From contig JBIQHD010000002.1 in the NCBI GenBank assembly GCA_044508835.1, positions 62,001-126,000 of the forward strand: a stretch of 64,000 bases of DNA, given 5' to 3'. Positions 30,519 to 38,225 of the stretch are shown here, piece after piece (position 1 is the first letter of the stretch; each line of letters begins with the position of its first letter). Below the pieces are notes generated by a model, which worked only from the letters and a program-made list of their open reading frames with translations, was not told the origin of the DNA and made no database searches. The translations under genes and the position numbers were made by a program. The DNA is from JAKFDI01 sp044508835. Lineage in GTDB: Bacteria; Pseudomonadota; Gammaproteobacteria; Burkholderiales; Burkholderiaceae_C.

Positions 30519-31675
30519 AGATTCACGAATACCAAGGCAAGGAAATCCTGCGCCAGTTCGGCGTCCCGGTGCCGCGCGGCTACCCCGCGTTCAGCGTGCA
30601 CGAAGCCGGCGAAGCCGCACAGAAGCTCGGCGGCCCGGTGTGGGTCGTCAAGGCGCAGATCCATGCCGGCGGCCGCGGCAAGGGCGGCGGCGTGAAGCTC
30701 GCGCGCTCGCTCGACGACGTGAAGAAGCTCTCCGAGGAGATCCTCGGCATGCAGCTCAAGACCCACCAGACCGGCCCCGAAGGCCAGAAGGTGCGCCGCC
30801 TGCTGATCGAGGAAGGCGCCGACATCAAGAAGGAGTACTACGTCGCCGCCGTCACCGACCGCGCCACGCAGAAGGTCGCGATGATGGCCAGCTCCGAGGG
30901 CGGCATGGACATCGAGGAGGTGGCCCACGCCACGCCCGAGAAGATCATCAAGGTCTTCGTCGACCCGCTCGTCGGCATGACCGACGCGCACGGCATCGAG
31001 CTCGCCAAGGGCATCGGCGTGCCCGAGGCCTCGCAGGCCCAGGCCGTCGACGTGTTCAAGAAGCTCTACCGGTGCTACATGGACACCGACGCGAGCCTGG
31101 CCGAGATCAACCCGCTCATCCTCGAAGGCAACGGCAACATCAAGGCGCTGGACGCGAAGTTCAACTTCGACAGCAACGCGCTGTTCCGCCACCCCGAGAT
31201 CACCGCCTACCGCGACCTCGACGAGGAAGACCCGGCCGAGATCGAGGCCAGCAAGTACGACCTCGCCTACATCCAGCTCGACGGCAACATCGGCTGCCTG
31301 GTCAACGGCGCGGGCCTGGCGATGGCGACCATGGACACCATCAAGCTGTTCGGCGGCGAGCCGGCGAACTTCCTCGACGTGGGCGGCGGCGCCACCGCCG
31401 AGAAGGTGACCGAGGCCTTCAAGATCATGCTGGCCAGCCCCAAGGTCAAGGCCATCCTCGTCAACATCTTCGGCGGCATCATGCGCTGCGACACCATCGC
31501 CGAGGGCGTGATCGCCGCCTGCAAGGCGGTCAACCTGCAGGTGCCGCTGGTCGTGCGCATGAAGGGCACGAACGAGCAGCAGGGCAAGCAGATGCTGGCC
31601 GACAGCGGCCTGCCCATCATCAGCGCCGATTCGATGGCCGAGGCCGCCGAAAAGGTCATGGCCGCGCTGAAGTAA
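30515..31675 (+). CDS. sucC: Succinyl-CoA synthetase (ADP-forming) beta subunit
   Basis: 386 residues. ATP-grasp subunit of the TCA-cycle enzyme that makes ATP or GTP from succinyl-CoA. Seen: MKIHEYQGKEILRQFGVPVPRGYPAF, VVKAQIHAGGRGKGGGVKLA (nucleotide-binding loop), EINPLIL, GNIGCLVNGAGLAMATMD and NIFGGIMRCD. Starts within the stop of the DUF2889 gene, downstream of a GAGAGCC ribosome-binding site. sucD follows after a 118-base gap holding a repeat-like structure. Confidence 0.99.
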   Translation: MKIHEYQGKEILRQFGVPVPRGYPAFSVHEAGEAAQKLGGPVWVVKAQIHAGGRGKGGGVKLARSLDDVKKLSEEILGMQLKTHQTGPEGQKVRRLLIEEGADIKKEYYVAAVTDRATQKVAMMASSEGGMDIEEVAHATPEKIIKVFVDPLVGMTDAHGIELAKGIGVPEASQAQAVDVFKKLYRCYMDTDASLAEINPLILEGNGNIKALDAKFNFDSNALFRHPEITAYRDLDEEDPAEIEASKYDLAYIQLDGNIGCLVNGAGLAMATMDTIKLFGGEPANFLDVGGGATAEKVTEAFKIMLASPKVKAILVNIFGGIMRCDTIAEGVIAACKAVNLQVPLVVRMKGTNEQQGKQMLADSGLPIISADSMAEAAEKVMAALK

Positions 31676-31715
31676 ACCTGCAAGAACACACCATCTTCAA
31701 CCTGGATCCACCGCG

Positions 31716-31770
31716 CCCGGCGCCGGGCCGCCCCAAGGCGGGCGCGATCCCTTCGGGGGATCGGTCGCGG
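31716..31770. repeat. Clustered dyads in the sucC-sucD gap
   Basis: Three adjacent palindromes: CCCGGCGCCGGG (31716-31727), CCGCC-cc-aa-GGCGG-like, and GATCCC/GGGATC with a 5-base loop (31746-31762). The arrangement resembles the GC-rich mosaic intergenic elements common in Burkholderiales, but it differs in sequence from copies A and B here. In an operon gap it may stabilise sucC mRNA or reduce read-through to sucD. Confidence 0.5.
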
Positions 31771-31793
31771 TACTCCGAGAACGAGGGGCACAC

Positions 31794-32687
31794 ATGTCCA
31801 TCCTGATCAACAAAGACACCAAGGTCATCACCCAGGGCATCACCGGCAAGACGGGCCAGTTCCACACCCGCATGTGCCGCGACTACGCCAACGGCAAGAA
31901 CTGCTTCGTCGCCGGCGTGAACCCGAAGAAGGCCGGCGCGGACTTCGAGGGCATCCCGATCTTCGCCACCGTGAAGGACGCGGCGAAGAACACCGGCGCC
32001 ACCGTGAGCGTGATCTACGTGCCGCCCGCGGGCGCCGCGGCCGCCATCTGGGAAGCGGTGGAGGCCGACCTGGACCTCGCCATCTGCATCACCGAAGGCA
32101 TTCCCATCCGCGACATGCTGGAGGTGCGCAACAGGATGAAGCAGAAGGAAGCCGCGGGCGGCAAGAAGACGCTGCTGCTCGGCCCCAACTGCCCGGGCCT
32201 CATCACGCCCGACGAGATCAAGATTGGCATCATGCCGGGCCACATCCACAAGAAGGGGCGCGTGGGCGTCGTCTCGCGCTCGGGCACGCTGACCTATGAA
32301 GCCGTGGCGCAGCTCACCGACATCGGCATCGGCCAGTCGAGCGCGGTCGGCATCGGCGGCGACCCCATCAACGGCCTGAAGCACATCGACGTGATGCGCA
32401 TGTTCAACGACGACCCCGACACCGACGCCGTCATCATGATCGGCGAGATCGGCGGCCCCGACGAGGCCGACGCCGCGCGCTGGTGCAAGGACCACATGAA
32501 GAAGCCGATCGTCGGCTTCATCGCCGGCGTCACCGCGCCCGCGGGCAAGCGCATGGGCCATGCCGGCGCGCTGATCTCGGGCGGCGCCGACACCGCCGAC
32601 GCCAAGCTCGCCATCATGGAAGCGTGCGGCTTCACCGTGACGAGGAACCCGTCGGAGATGGGCAAGCTGCTCAAGGGCCTGCTCTGA
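31794..32687 (+). CDS. sucD: Succinyl-CoA synthetase alpha subunit
   Basis: 297 residues. Binds CoA through an N-terminal Rossmann fold (MSILINKDTKVITQGITGKTGQFH) and carries the phosphohistidine in the KRMGHAGALISGGADTADAK loop near residue 250. Also CITEGIPIRDMLEVRNRM and GPNCPGLITPDEIKIGIMPGHIHKKG. Forms the heterodimer or tetramer with SucC. Ribosome-binding site ACGAGGGGCACAC before ATG. Confidence 0.99.
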   Translation: MSILINKDTKVITQGITGKTGQFHTRMCRDYANGKNCFVAGVNPKKAGADFEGIPIFATVKDAAKNTGATVSVIYVPPAGAAAAIWEAVEADLDLAICITEGIPIRDMLEVRNRMKQKEAAGGKKTLLLGPNCPGLITPDEIKIGIMPGHIHKKGRVGVVSRSGTLTYEAVAQLTDIGIGQSSAVGIGGDPINGLKHIDVMRMFNDDPDTDAVIMIGEIGGPDEADAARWCKDHMKKPIVGFIAGVTAPAGKRMGHAGALISGGADTADAKLAIMEACGFTVTRNPSEMGKLLKGLL

Positions 32688-32854
32688 GCGACGGGGCGCG
32701 GCCCGCGGCCGTGGCGCGGGACCGGGCCGCTCGCCGCCCGTGACGAGGGGTCGCCGCGCGCGGCCCTTTCGCTTGCCGGCATCTGCAATTCCCCGCATCG
32801 GCCGCGCGCGCCACCCCCCTACACTTTGGTGACTTTCGAGCAAGGATCGCGTTG

Positions 32855-33571
32855 ATGGAACAGTTCATGACCCCCGAGTTCTGGATCGCCGTCGGCCAGA
32901 TCATCATGATCGACATCCTGCTCGGAGGCGACAACGCGGTGGTGATCGCCCTGGCTTGCCGCAAGCTGTCGCCGCAGCACCGCTTCAAGGGGATCCTGTG
33001 GGGCACGGCCGGCGCCATCGGGCTGCGCGTGATCCTCATCTTCTTCGCGCTCACGCTGCTGGCGATTCCCTACCTCAAGCTCGTGGGCGCCGTGCTGCTG
33101 CTGTGGATCGGCGTCAAGCTGCTCGCGCCCGACGAGGACGACCACGCCAACATCCAGGCGAGCGACAAGCTGCTGGCGGCCATCAAGACCATCATCGTGG
33201 CCGACCTGGTGATGAGCATCGACAACGTCATCGCCATCGCCGGCGCGGCCGAGAGCGCCGGCGGCGACCACAAGATGCCGCTCGTGATCTTCGGCCTGCT
33301 GGTGAGCATTCCCATCATCGTGTGGGGCAGCCAGCTCGTGATCAAGCTGATGGACCGCTTCCCGTTCATCATCGTGCTGGGCGGCATGCTGCTCGGCTGG
33401 ATCGCCGGCACCATGGCCGTGACCGACCCGGCCATCACACCGCACCTGGTGCGCTGGAGCCACGTCGAGCCGTCGACGCTCGGCTACGTGGCCGGCGCCG
33501 CCGGCGCCCTGCTGGTGTTCGCCATCGGCTTCATCCTCAAGAAGCGCAACGCGTCGGCGCAAGCCGACTGA
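32855..33571 (+). CDS. TerC/YjbE-family membrane protein
   Basis: 238 residues, seven hydrophobic segments. TerC family: IDILLGGDNAVVIALACRKL near the N-terminus and VADLVMSIDNVIAIAGAAES in the middle, each with the acidic residues proposed to bind metal. Relatives take part in manganese export or tellurite resistance; YjbE-type members may load Mn onto exported enzymes. No yybP-ykoY riboswitch could be recognised upstream. ATG 32855 is preceded by an in-frame TTG and by AAGGATCG as ribosome-binding site. Confidence 0.93.
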   Translation: MEQFMTPEFWIAVGQIIMIDILLGGDNAVVIALACRKLSPQHRFKGILWGTAGAIGLRVILIFFALTLLAIPYLKLVGAVLLLWIGVKLLAPDEDDHANIQASDKLLAAIKTIIVADLVMSIDNVIAIAGAAESAGGDHKMPLVIFGLLVSIPIIVWGSQLVIKLMDRFPFIIVLGGMLLGWIAGTMAVTDPAITPHLVRWSHVEPSTLGYVAGAAGALLVFAIGFILKKRNASAQAD

Positions 33572-33593
33572 CCGCCCCCGGCGTGCCGCAGCC

Positions 33594-34823
33594 GTGACCG
33601 CCTGGGCCGCCATCGGCGCCGCCTTCCTCGCGGCGCTGTGCTGGGTGGCGCTGGGCCTGCCCCGGCTGCCGCGCCGCCTGGCCCTCGCGATCACCCTGGC
33701 GCTCGGCACCGCGTGGCTCGCGCTGCTGTGGCTCGCCGCCTGGCCGGGCGCAGCCGGCGGGTTCATTCCGCTGGTGGCCCTGGCGGCGGGGCACCTGGGC
33801 TACCTCGCCGGGCGGGGCTCGGCGCGGCGCGTGCCGCCGGCCGTGCGGCCGGGGCCGCCGCCCGCACCGCGTGCGTCCGCCGCCGCACCGGTTCCCGCCT
33901 CACCCACCGCGCGCGCGACGCTCGGCCGCTACCGCATCGACCGCGAGCTCGGCCGCGGCGCGATGGGCGCGGTGTACCTCGGCCACGACCCGGCGACCGG
34001 CCGCCAGGTCGCCATCAAGACGATGGCGCTGGCGCGCGAGTTCGATGGCGCCGGGCTCGCCGAGGCGCGTGAGCGCTTCTTCCGCGAGGCCGAGACCGCC
34101 GGGCGCCTGCAGCACCCCGACATCGTCGCCATCCTCGAGGCCGGCGAGGACCAGGAGCTCGCCTACATCGCGATGGAATACCTGCGCGGGCACGACCTGC
34201 AGGCCCACACGCAGCCGGCCCGCCTGCTGCCCGTGCCGCAGGTGCTGCGGATCGTCGCGCGGGTGGCCGACGCGCTGGCCTACGCCCACAGCCAGGGCGT
34301 GGTGCACCGTGACGTGAAGCCGGCCAACGTCATGATCGACCCGCCGCGCGACGCGGTGAAGGTCACCGACTTCGGCATCGCGCGCATCACCGATTCCAGC
34401 CGCACCCGCACGGGCATGGTGCTGGGCACGCCCTCGTTCATGTCGCCCGAGCAGATGGCCGGCAGCCGCGCCGACGGCCGCTCCGACCTGTACTCGCTCG
34501 GCGTGATGCTGTTCCAGCTGCTGACCGGCCAGTTGCCGCACCGCGCGGACTCGATGGCCCGGCTGCTGTCCGAGATCGCCAACGCGCCGGCGCCCGACGT
34601 GCGCACGCTGCGCCCCGAGCTGCCCCAGGCGCTGGCCGACGTGGTGGCGCTGGCGCTGGAGAAGCGCCCCGAGGTGCGCTACGGCGACGGACGCGAGCTG
34701 GCGCAGGACCTGCGCGCCGTGTGCGGCATGCTCGAGCCGCCCGCCACCGGCGCCGGGGAGCCGCCACCCCCCGGGACGGACGGCCCTTCCGCCGCCGCCG
34801 GCACGTACCGGAGGCCCGATTGA
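33594..34823 (+). CDS. Membrane-anchored Ser/Thr protein kinase
   Basis: 409 residues, GTG start. Hydrophobic segments at about 5-21, 28-50 and 56-73 form an N-terminal membrane anchor, followed by a Pro/Ala linker and a Hanks-type kinase domain (about 113-380). Seen: glycine loop LGRGAMGAVYLGHD, VAIK with Lys142, catalytic loop HRDVKPANVMI (Asp240), DFG (259-261) and SPEQMAGS. Most bacterial PknB-like kinases have the kinase first and the membrane segment after; here the order is reversed and no extracellular sensor domain is present. PP2C and FHA genes follow, giving a complete phosphorylation module. Confidence 0.95.
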   Translation: MTAWAAIGAAFLAALCWVALGLPRLPRRLALAITLALGTAWLALLWLAAWPGAAGGFIPLVALAAGHLGYLAGRGSARRVPPAVRPGPPPAPRASAAAPVPASPTARATLGRYRIDRELGRGAMGAVYLGHDPATGRQVAIKTMALAREFDGAGLAEARERFFREAETAGRLQHPDIVAILEAGEDQELAYIAMEYLRGHDLQAHTQPARLLPVPQVLRIVARVADALAYAHSQGVVHRDVKPANVMIDPPRDAVKVTDFGIARITDSSRTRTGMVLGTPSFMSPEQMAGSRADGRSDLYSLGVMLFQLLTGQLPHRADSMARLLSEIANAPAPDVRTLRPELPQALADVVALALEKRPEVRYGDGRELAQDLRAVCGMLEPPATGAGEPPPPGTDGPSAAAGTYRRPD

Positions 34824-34896
34824 AGGCACAATTCGGCCCTCCGATCCGCCTGCCGCGTCGCCTCTCCGGGGCGGGCCATCCGTCTTCATCCACACC

Positions 34897-35679
34897 ATGA
34901 GTTTCGAGTTCTTCAGCGCCACGGACACTGGCCGCGCTCGCAACAACAACGAGGACTCGGTGGCAGTGGACGAAGCCTCGGCGCTCATCGTCCTGGCCGA
35001 CGGCATGGGCGGCTACAACGCCGGCGAAGTCGCCAGCGGCATGGCCACCTCCTTCATCAAGACCGAGCTCGGCCGCTGGCTGCAGGAAGCCTCGGCCTCC
35101 GCGTCCGACGCCGACGTGCGCCGCGCGATGGACATCTGCGTGGACAACGCCAACCGCGCCATCTTCAACGCCGCCAACTCCAACCCGCAGTACGCCGGCA
35201 TGGGCACCACGCTCGTCGTCGGCGCGTTCCGCGAGGGGCGGCTGCTGCTCGGCCACGTCGGCGACTCGCGCGCCTACCGCCTGCGCGGCGGGCGGCTGCA
35301 GCAGATCACGCACGACCACTCGCTGCTGCAGGAGCAGATCGACGCCGGCCTCATCACGCCCGAGCAGGCGGCGTTCTCGGCCAACAAGAACCTCGTCACC
35401 CGCGCGGTGGGCGTGGAAGACACCGTGCTGCTCGAGACGCACCTGCACGACCTGATGCCGGGCGACGTCTATCTGCTGTGCTCCGACGGCCTCAATGACA
35501 TGGTCGACGACGAGAGCATCGCGCAGCTGTTGCAGTCGTGCGACTCGCTCGAAGAAGCGGGCGCCGCGCTCGTCGACGCGGCCAACGACGCGGGCGGCAA
35601 GGACAATATTTCTGTGATACTGGCGCGCGTACGCAGCATCAGCAGTCCAGCGCGTTCGTGGTGGCCCTTCCGGCGCTGA
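34897..35679 (+). CDS. PP2C-family protein phosphatase
   Basis: 260 residues. Metal-dependent Ser/Thr phosphatase of the Stp1/PrpC type. Seen in order: TDTGRARNNNEDS, VLADGMGGYNAGEVAS, GTTLVV, GHVGDSRAYRLR, LLCSDGLNDMV and GGKDNISVILARV, which include the metal-binding Asp residues. Expected to reverse the work of the kinase encoded 73 bases upstream. Ends in a short basic/Trp tail (WWPFRR). Confidence 0.97.
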   Translation: MSFEFFSATDTGRARNNNEDSVAVDEASALIVLADGMGGYNAGEVASGMATSFIKTELGRWLQEASASASDADVRRAMDICVDNANRAIFNAANSNPQYAGMGTTLVVGAFREGRLLLGHVGDSRAYRLRGGRLQQITHDHSLLQEQIDAGLITPEQAAFSANKNLVTRAVGVEDTVLLETHLHDLMPGDVYLLCSDGLNDMVDDESIAQLLQSCDSLEEAGAALVDAANDAGGKDNISVILARVRSISSPARSWWPFRR

Positions 35680-35739
35680 GCGGCGCGCATCGGCGCACAC
35701 GACGAATCAAGACAGACGAAAAGAGGCACGAGGTCTAGC

Positions 35740-36426
35740 ATGGGCAAACTGGTCGTATCGCTCGACGGTGTGGTGATCAAGGAAGTCCAGATCACCAAAG
35801 ACAAGACGACCCTCGGCCGGCGCCCCTACAACGACATCGTCATCGACAACCTCGCCGTCAGCGGCGAACACGCCGTGCTCCAGATGGTCGGCGCCGACGT
35901 CTTCATCGAAGACCTCAACAGCACCAACGGCACCTACATCAACGGCAAGGCCGTCAAGAAGCAGCTGCTGGCGCACAACGACACGGTCGAGATCGGCAAG
36001 TACAAGATCAAGTACCTCGTCGACGACGGCAACGAGTACGAGAAGACGATGATCATGAAGCCGGCCTCGGCTTCGGCGGCCGCCCGGGCACCGTCGCCCG
36101 GCGCCTACGCCCCGACCGGCGGCTTCGGCAACTCCGGCTTCGGCGCGCTCGGCTCCGCCACGGTGCCTGCCTCCATCCGCGTGCTCAACGGCGCCGCAGC
36201 CGGCCGCGAGGTCAATCTCGTCAAGGTCGTCACCACCGTCGGCAAGCCCGGCGTGCAGGTGGCCTCCATCACCAAGCGCCCGGCCGGCTACGTGTTCGCG
36301 CACGTCGAGGGCGCGAACCGGCCCACCGTCAACGGCACGCCGCTCGTCGGCGAGACCGTGCATCTCAAGAACGGCGACGTGATCGAGCTCGCCGGCACGC
36401 AGATGCAGTTCGTGCAGGGCGGCTGA
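35740..36426 (+). CDS. FHA-domain protein, two FHA-like domains
   Basis: 228 residues. N-terminal FHA domain (about 20-95) with TTLGRRPYNDIVIDN, VSGEHAVL and DLNSTNGTYING, the phosphothreonine-binding core. A Ser/Ala/Pro/Gly-rich linker (about 108-145) carries a candidate Thr region (EKTMIMKP). The C-terminal half (ASIRVLNGAAAGREVNLVK ... RPTVNGTPLVGETVHLKNGDVIELAG) looks like a second, degenerate FHA fold. Likely reads the output of the neighbouring kinase. A strong hairpin terminator follows at 36503. Confidence 0.93.
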   Translation: MGKLVVSLDGVVIKEVQITKDKTTLGRRPYNDIVIDNLAVSGEHAVLQMVGADVFIEDLNSTNGTYINGKAVKKQLLAHNDTVEIGKYKIKYLVDDGNEYEKTMIMKPASASAAARAPSPGAYAPTGGFGNSGFGALGSATVPASIRVLNGAAAGREVNLVKVVTTVGKPGVQVASITKRPAGYVFAHVEGANRPTVNGTPLVGETVHLKNGDVIELAGTQMQFVQGG

Positions 36427-36502
36427 GCGGGCTTTCATCGCCGGCGGCCGCGCCGCCTGCCGAGCGGGGCCACGTCCGGCCGGCCCTTCCGGCGCTCTCC
36501 AC

Positions 36503-36533
36503 CACGGGCCTGTCGCAGGCCCGTGATGCTTTT
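36503..36533 (+). terminator. Strong hairpin terminator after the kinase/phosphatase/FHA genes
   Basis: Perfect 10-bp stem CACGGGCCTG/CAGGCCCGTG (36503-36512, 36516-36525) with a 3-base loop, followed by ATGCTTTT. Marks the end of the terC-kinase-PP2C-FHA transcription unit. Confidence 0.7.
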
Positions 36534-36711
36534 CACGTCGCCTCTGCCCGTGTGGCCGCGCCCCCGCGCCGCGCCCCGAAAACGCGACTTGCGTGTCTTG
36601 CAGAGCGGAAACGGCGGCTGCACCATTGCGCCGAGGCCTGATGGCCGCCTCGCGGCTCCCCGGCTGGGCGGCCGCCTCCTCCACTGCCGGGCCGCACGGG
36701 CTCCGACTCTC

Positions 36712-37518
36712 ATGATCATTCGCGTCCTCGGGTGTTCCGGTGCCATCGCGGCGGGCTCCAAGACGACCTCGTTCCTGCTCGACGACACCGTGCTCGTCGA
36801 CGCCGGTACCGGCGTGGGCGACCTGACGCTCGAGGAGATGGCGCGCATCGACCACATCCTCGTCAGCCATTCGCACCTCGACCACGTGCTGTCGATCGGC
36901 CTGCTGGCCGACAGCGTGCTGCGCACGCGCCTGGCCGCCCGGCGCGGCCCCGTCACCGTGCACGCGCTGCCCGAGACCCTCGCGGCGCTGCGCACGCACA
37001 TCTTCAACGGCGTGATCTGGCCCGACTTCACCCGCCTGCCCAGCACCGAGGCGCCGGCGCTCAGGTTCGAGCCCTTCGTCGTCGGCGACGTGCTGGCCCT
37101 CGACGGGCACCGCATCGAGGTGCTCGGCGCGGAGCACACGGTGCCGGCGGTCGGCTTCGCCGTCGACGGCGGCGAAGCCGGCTGGTGGGTCTACACCGGC
37201 GACACCGGGCCGAACCCCGCGCTGTGGCGGCGCCTGGCCGGCATGAAAGTGGCGCAGCTCGTCATCGAGACCGCCTTCGGCGACGACGAGCGCCACCTCG
37301 CGGGCATCAGCCAGCACCTGTGCCCCTCGACCTTGCGGGCGGAACTGGGCCAGCTGCCCGGCAGCGTGGACGTGCACATCACGCACATCAAGCCGGGCGA
37401 ACTCGATGCCGTGATGAACGAGATCGCCCGCTTCGACACGCGCCACCGCATCCACGCGCTGCAGGCCGGCCAGACGATGCGCCTCGAGCCGCTGCCCGCC
37501 GCCGCGCTCAGCGCCTGA
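36712..37518 (+). CDS. Metallo-beta-lactamase-fold hydrolase, cAMP phosphodiesterase class II-like
   Basis: 268 residues. Zinc-binding motif HSHLDH (in ILVSHSHLDHVLSIGLLADSV), GAEHTVPAVGFAVD, YTGDTGPN (metal-bridging Asp) and the final His in HITHIKPGE. The sequence resembles class II 3',5'-cyclic-nucleotide phosphodiesterases and RNase Z-like enzymes, so cyclic nucleotides are possible substrates; this is not certain. Soluble. It stands alone between the FHA terminator and the sigma-54 pilin promoter. Confidence 0.85.
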   Translation: MIIRVLGCSGAIAAGSKTTSFLLDDTVLVDAGTGVGDLTLEEMARIDHILVSHSHLDHVLSIGLLADSVLRTRLAARRGPVTVHALPETLAALRTHIFNGVIWPDFTRLPSTEAPALRFEPFVVGDVLALDGHRIEVLGAEHTVPAVGFAVDGGEAGWWVYTGDTGPNPALWRRLAGMKVAQLVIETAFGDDERHLAGISQHLCPSTLRAELGQLPGSVDVHITHIKPGELDAVMNEIARFDTRHRIHALQAGQTMRLEPLPAAALSA

Positions 37519-37524
37519 CCAAAA

Positions 37525-37543
37525 ACTGACCAGTTGCGTCAGT
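37525..37543. promoter_or_regulatory. Dyad upstream of the pilin promoter, candidate activator site
   Basis: ACTGAC (37525-37530) and GTCAGT (37538-37543) with a 7-base spacer, about 92 bases before the sigma-54 element. Enhancer-binding activators such as PilR bind upstream at such distances. A further GTGTCAGTC lies at about 37587-37595. Inference from position only. Confidence 0.4.
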
Positions 37544-37634
37544 TCGGTTGCGGGGTGGCGTAGGGTTTCAACAGATTGTGACCCGCCGTGTCAGTCGCCG
37601 GGCCCAAGTGCGACGAACCTCACGCTTGCGAAGC

Positions 37635-37650
37635 TGGCATGCACCCTGCA
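37635..37650 (+). promoter_or_regulatory. Sigma-54 promoter of the pilin gene
   Basis: TGGCATGCACCCTGCA matches the -24/-12 consensus TGGCAC-N5-TTGC(A/T) at the key GG and GC with correct spacing. It lies 44 bases before the pilin ATG. Major type IV pilin genes in Pseudomonas and Burkholderiales are known to use RpoN and PilR, which fits. Confidence 0.8.
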
Positions 37651-37693
37651 CAGGGAAGAGGGCAACATCCCCCACCCTTTCAGGAGCTTTTCA

Positions 37694-38161
37694 ATGAAGC
37701 GCGTTCAACAAGGTTTTACTCTCATCGAACTGATGATCGTGGTCGCGATCATCGGCATCCTGGCAGCGGTGGCGCTGCCGGCTTATCAGGAATACACCGT
37801 TCGGGCGAAGGTTTCTGAAGTGGTGTTGGCCGGTTCGGCGTGCCGTACTGGAATCACCGAGGTCTATCAGTCCGCCTCTTCGGCGCCGGGTACCGGAAAC
37901 TGGGGATGCGAAGCATCGACCGCAACGTCGAAGTATGTGGCAAGCGTTGCGACGGATGACGATGGCGTCGTTACCGTGACTGCGCAGAACATCACGCAAC
38001 TCGGCACGAACAATCAAATCACGCTCACGCCTTATGTGAGCGATACAACGGCGATGTCGGCGACGACTGATATGGGTAAGCAGGTGTACAAGTGGGTGTG
38101 CGGGCCCGCAACGACCAACGGTATCGAGAAGAAGTACCTTCCGGGCTCGTGCCGAGGCTGA
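37694..38161 (+). CDS. pilA: Type IV major pilin
   Basis: 155 residues. Short basic leader MKRVQQG, prepilin peptidase site G/FTLIELMIVVAIIGILAAVALPAYQ with Glu5 of the mature protein, then a globular domain. A Cys pair near the C-terminus (KWVCGPA and LPGSC) can form the D-region disulfide loop. Ribosome-binding site CAGGAGCTTTTCA. The base composition is visibly lower in GC than the surrounding genes. It has its own sigma-54 promoter and a strong terminator, and is followed by two oligosaccharyltransferase genes that may glycosylate it. Confidence 0.97.
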   Translation: MKRVQQGFTLIELMIVVAIIGILAAVALPAYQEYTVRAKVSEVVLAGSACRTGITEVYQSASSAPGTGNWGCEASTATSKYVASVATDDDGVVTVTAQNITQLGTNNQITLTPYVSDTTAMSATTDMGKQVYKWVCGPATTNGIEKKYLPGSCRG

Positions 38162-38183
38162 TCGAAGGTTCTGACTTTCAAAG

Positions 38184-38208
38184 AAGGCGGCTGCGGCCGC
38201 CTTTTTCT
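38184..38208 (+). terminator. Rho-independent terminator of the pilin gene
   Basis: AAGGCGGC/GCCGCCTT stem with TGCG loop, followed by a T run and CTCG. Twenty-two bases after the pilin stop and 17 bases before the next gene. Confidence 0.9.
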
Positions 38209-38225
38209 CGTCTCGAATCAACGTG

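Noticed and set aside
32688..32854. Possible yybP-ykoY manganese riboswitch before the TerC-family gene
   Set aside because: The leader is GC-rich and I could not find the conserved core or paired elements of that class.
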